Shown piece after piece: positions 6,129 to 8,146 of a stretch of DNA of 8,146 nt. The notes under the pieces are model-generated. The model was given only the letters and a program-made list of their open reading frames with translations, had not been told where the DNA came from and did not search any database. Origin of the DNA: Candidatus Cloacimonadota bacterium (lineage in GTDB: Bacteria; Cloacimonadota; Cloacimonadia; Cloacimonadales; WRIO01); contig JAGOCT010000064.1 of the NCBI GenBank assembly GCA_017998585.1, positions 1 to 8,146 on the forward strand, read 5' to 3'. The position numbers were made by a program, and so were the translations under genes. Within the stretch, counting starts at the first letter, position 1, and each line of letters opens with the position of its first letter.

Positions 6129-7547
6129 CTATACAAAATCATATATTTCAGAATAGCTTAAACGACTTAAAACCTCGTCAGTACAACCTCGACTCAATGC
6201 CATATAGGATTTTTGAGCAATTTCTCTGAAATCTTCTGTCAAATAGCCTAATTTCACAATAATCAAATCTTTATTCAAATAATCAATACAAAGTGCTTTA
6301 AACATTTCTGCATTTGTAAATCCAATATGTTTTGATGTAATAATCAAGTCAAACTCATTTGTTTTAAACAGGATCAAAGTTGCACGAAACAACCCAAAAT
6401 CTTTCACAATACCAATAGCACTACCTGTCAATTCTACAGGCTGGCAATACATCTGATCATAAACACCACCTATTTTAAGTGTTATTTCCTGATTCATTTT
6501 GTTTTCACAAGTGCTTACTGCAACAGGATCAAATATTCCAGCTACCAATATCTTTTTCCCATTTGTTTTATCTTTCAGATCGCAACTCAAAAGCCGTAAG
6601 AATTCAGTATTATCCCCCGTTGAGCCAGCAGTTGGATTATCACCGGAATCTGATATAAACACAGGTCTGACAATATCATTTAGAGCAACTGTCAAGGCTT
6701 CTGCAGGTGATAATGATGGCATAGAAAATGAAAACATGGATTGAGATTGTTTAAACTGATCAGCTAAAGCCATAGCCAGTGTGTTTGCTTTTGAATAATT
6801 ATCTTTCGTTACGACCACAGCAGTAACGCCATTCTCTTCTGTATCAGCCCATGGGAATCCAAGACAATAGGAAGCAGAGATGACTTCCGGTTCTTTTTCA
6901 AGTCTTTTTAGTTCGTTTATCAGTGATTTCATCGGTTCACAATCCGTTTCTGATTTTTCACCGGCAATAAGGCATTTCACTTTCGCATAAGCCGTACTTA
7001 GTTTTACCTGATTAGACAGTGAATAATCTGCCATTTCGGCAGCCTTAAAACCAGTTTCCCACGCATCAATATGGGGTGCCGTTTTAAATGCGACATACGC
7101 ATCAGCATGAGTCATCATTGCCTGAGTAATAGTGGCATGCATATCAAGGGCACAAAATACAGGTATATGCGGATAACGCTTTTTGATCTCAAGCAATAAA
7201 TCAGTTTCAGCAGAACCAATATCTTTAACTCTCATCGACCCATGCAATGCCAGTACAAAAGCGTCAACAACTGGATTCTCAGCCAGATAATCAAAAAAAC
7301 ATTTCTTTAGTTTCATATAGAAATCTTTATCAATCTCTCCATTCGGAACAGCCTTGGCAAAAATGAGCGGAATGAGCTGATATGCTTCTTTATCTTCAAA
7401 ATAGTCAATAATCCCTTTAGCAATCAAATATGCATTTTTATTGGCATAGATATCCTCTTTTTCAAATACAATAAAGTCTTCTGGCCCGGTAATAATCGGA
7501 TTAAAGGTATTGGATTCGTGAAAGAACCCACCGATTGCTATTTTCAT
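6129..7547 (-). CDS. MlrC-family (M81) metallopeptidase
   Basis: A 472-residue protein, full length for the family named after MlrC, which hydrolyses the linear tetrapeptide product of microcystin breakdown. Most relatives occur in bacteria that do not meet microcystin and their substrate is unknown, so the function is a peptidase or amidohydrolase of unknown specificity. Signature motifs in order: IGGFFHESNTFNP (5-17), LALHGSM (99-105), CALDMHATIT (132-141) and FKTAPHID (154-161), in which Asp135, His137 and His159 are the probable zinc ligands. FISDSGDNPTAGSTGDNTEFL (298-318) corresponds to the family's glycine-rich DNPxxGxxGD block, and a C-terminal segment VKLGYLTEDFREIA (431-444) is also typical. 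No signal peptide is seen, so it is cytoplasmic. The start is ATG 7547, which overlaps the TGA of the CutC-type gene (ATGA) and has AAAGGAAG 5 nt upstream. A TTG at 7565 would add six residues but ignores that ribosome site. Translational coupling suggests a shared role with CutC. Confidence 0.92.
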   Translation of the reverse strand: MKIAIGGFFHESNTFNPIITGPEDFIVFEKEDIYANKNAYLIAKGIIDYFEDKEAYQLIPLIFAKAVPNGEIDKDFYMKLKKCFFDYLAENPVVDAFVLALHGSMRVKDIGSAETDLLLEIKKRYPHIPVFCALDMHATITQAMMTHADAYVAFKTAPHIDAWETGFKAAEMADYSLSNQVKLSTAYAKVKCLIAGEKSETDCEPMKSLINELKRLEKEPEVISASYCLGFPWADTEENGVTAVVVTKDNYSKANTLAMALADQFKQSQSMFSFSMPSLSPAEALTVALNDIVRPVFISDSGDNPTAGSTGDNTEFLRLLSCDLKDKTNGKKILVAGIFDPVAVSTCENKMNQEITLKIGGVYDQMYCQPVELTGSAIGIVKDFGLFRATLILFKTNEFDLIITSKHIGFTNAEMFKALCIDYLNKDLIIVKLGYLTEDFREIAQKSYMALSRGCTDEVLSRLSYSEIYDFV

Positions 7548-8146
7548 CGTTTCTTCCTTTCGCAAATTGCTTTTACTTTTTCAATATCGGTTCGATTCAC
7601 AGAAAACTCACTAAACTGAAGTTTACCACCCATTGTCATATTCTCTTTTCTGTAGGTCATTTTTCCTTCATATTGACTATTTGCAGTCATGTGAAATTCT
7701 GAAGTGCCTGTTCTTTCTTGTATTACTAATATGTTCTCTGAATTGATTCCAGCACCAGGCATAATAAGTATTCTTCCTTTTGCCTGTATATTCAAAAGAT
7801 TTAAAAGTTCCGCCCCTTCTAAGGCAGTCTGTTTTAAACCTGAACTTAACAAACGGTCTGCACCAGAAGCAATAATATCTTCCAAAGACTGAAATGGGTT
7901 AGAACTCATATCAAAAGCCCTGTGAAAAGTAACTTTCAGTGGCCTTGACAAATCGGCAAGTATTTTTGTTCTTTTTGTATCAATACTGCCGTCGGGTTTT
8001 AATATGCCAAAAACAAGCCCGTCTATTCCTGTCTCTCTCAACAATTCAATGTCCAGCTTCATCTGCTCAAACTCTAAATCAGAATAACAAAAGTCTCCCC
8101 CACGTGGTCTAATCATCACATAGAGCTCAATATCAAGATTTTTTCT
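7544..8146 (-). CDS. cutC: CutC-family protein (N-terminus beyond the window)
   Basis: 200 residues are visible; the frame is open to the right edge, and the family is usually about 245 residues, so about 45 N-terminal residues are missing. The first ATG or GTG in view (near 8119) is not the start: upstream codons read RKNLDIELYVMIRPRGGDF, continuous with the conserved VMIRPRGGDF motif. Other family signatures are KVTFHRAFD, the GADRLLSSG strand-loop, ILIMPGAGINSENI and EFHMTA, spaced as in a TIM-barrel fold. CutC was first linked to copper tolerance in Escherichia coli, but that role has been questioned and the biochemical activity is uncertain; no obvious copper-binding Cys/His cluster is visible in this part. 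It is the upstream gene of a pair with the M81 peptidase, overlapping by ATGA, so both are probably made from one transcript that starts right of the window. Confidence 0.93.
   Translation of the reverse strand, partial: RKNLDIELYVMIRPRGGDFCYSDLEFEQMKLDIELLRETGIDGLVFGILKPDGSIDTKRTKILADLSRPLKVTFHRAFDMSSNPFQSLEDIIASGADRLLSSGLKQTALEGAELLNLLNIQAKGRILIMPGAGINSENILVIQERTGTSEFHMTANSQYEGKMTYRKENMTMGGKLQFSEFSVNRTDIEKVKAICERKKR
7553..7560 (-). promoter_or_regulatory. Ribosome binding site of the mlrC-like gene, inside the CutC coding end
   Basis: AAAGGAAG on the minus strand, 5 nt before ATG 7547. It encodes part of the Lys/Arg-rich CutC C-terminus and fixes the mlrC start at the ATG and not the upstream TTG. 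Its place inside the previous gene suggests translational coupling. Confidence 0.7.

Noticed and set aside
6499..6744. Plus-strand open frame opposite the mlrC-like gene
   Set aside because: A shadow of the conserved metallopeptidase with no ribosome site or recognisable protein; the same applies to other small frames opposite the kinase, AraC-type and CutC genes.
7548..7565. TTG start at 7565 for the mlrC-like gene
   Set aside because: It adds six residues encoded by the ribosome binding site itself; ATG 7547 has correct spacing and gives the family-typical MKIAIGGFFHESN start.
8117..8119. Start of CutC at GTG/ATG near 8119
   Set aside because: The frame continues upstream to the edge with family-like sequence, and the conserved N-terminal strand and active-site region would be missing.

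Overview
The window comes from a low-GC bacterial chromosome (roughly one third G+C by eye) using the standard genetic code: TGA and TAG both end ordinary genes here. Shine-Dalgarno sites are good and promoters are sigma-70-like, with TTGAC-type -35 boxes and 17-bp spacers. The visible Fur half has a His-rich EHIIGHPKHFHI stretch, and a hybrid kinase is paired with a receiver/HEINQP protein. These lean slightly towards a Gram-negative or spirochaete-like lineage rather than classic Firmicutes, but I cannot fix the phylum. No rRNA, tRNA, CRISPR array or mobile element was seen.

Left part (1-445): the N-terminal 95 codons of a Fur-family repressor run off the left edge on the minus strand. Its promoter carries a good Fur box just downstream of the -10 box, so it is probably autoregulated. 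A second promoter, back to back with it, points right.

Centre (446-5043): that promoter reads a very large hybrid sensor kinase with four PAS domains, HisKA, HATPase, a degenerate receiver, an intact receiver, Hpt and a helical tail. Its frame is continuous from 446 to 4285 except for two in-frame stops, TGA at 776-778 and TAG at 1307-1309. Both fall where a tryptophan is expected and both are one G-to-A step from TGG. The gene is either recently broken or translated unusually. Overlapping it by ATGA is a response regulator fused to a histidine-containing dimerisation domain with no ATPase domain. Together they look like a multistep phosphorelay. A 9-bp hairpin ends the unit, with the stop codon inside the stem.

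Right part (5066-8146, all minus strand): a CutC-family gene (5' end beyond the window) is translationally coupled by an ATGA overlap to an MlrC-family (M81) metallopeptidase gene. Downstream lies a separately promoted AraC-type regulator with a GyrI-like ligand-binding domain. The short gaps at 287-445, 5020-5115 and 5998-6128 hold promoters, operators and terminators; no gap longer than 300 bases lacks a gene.
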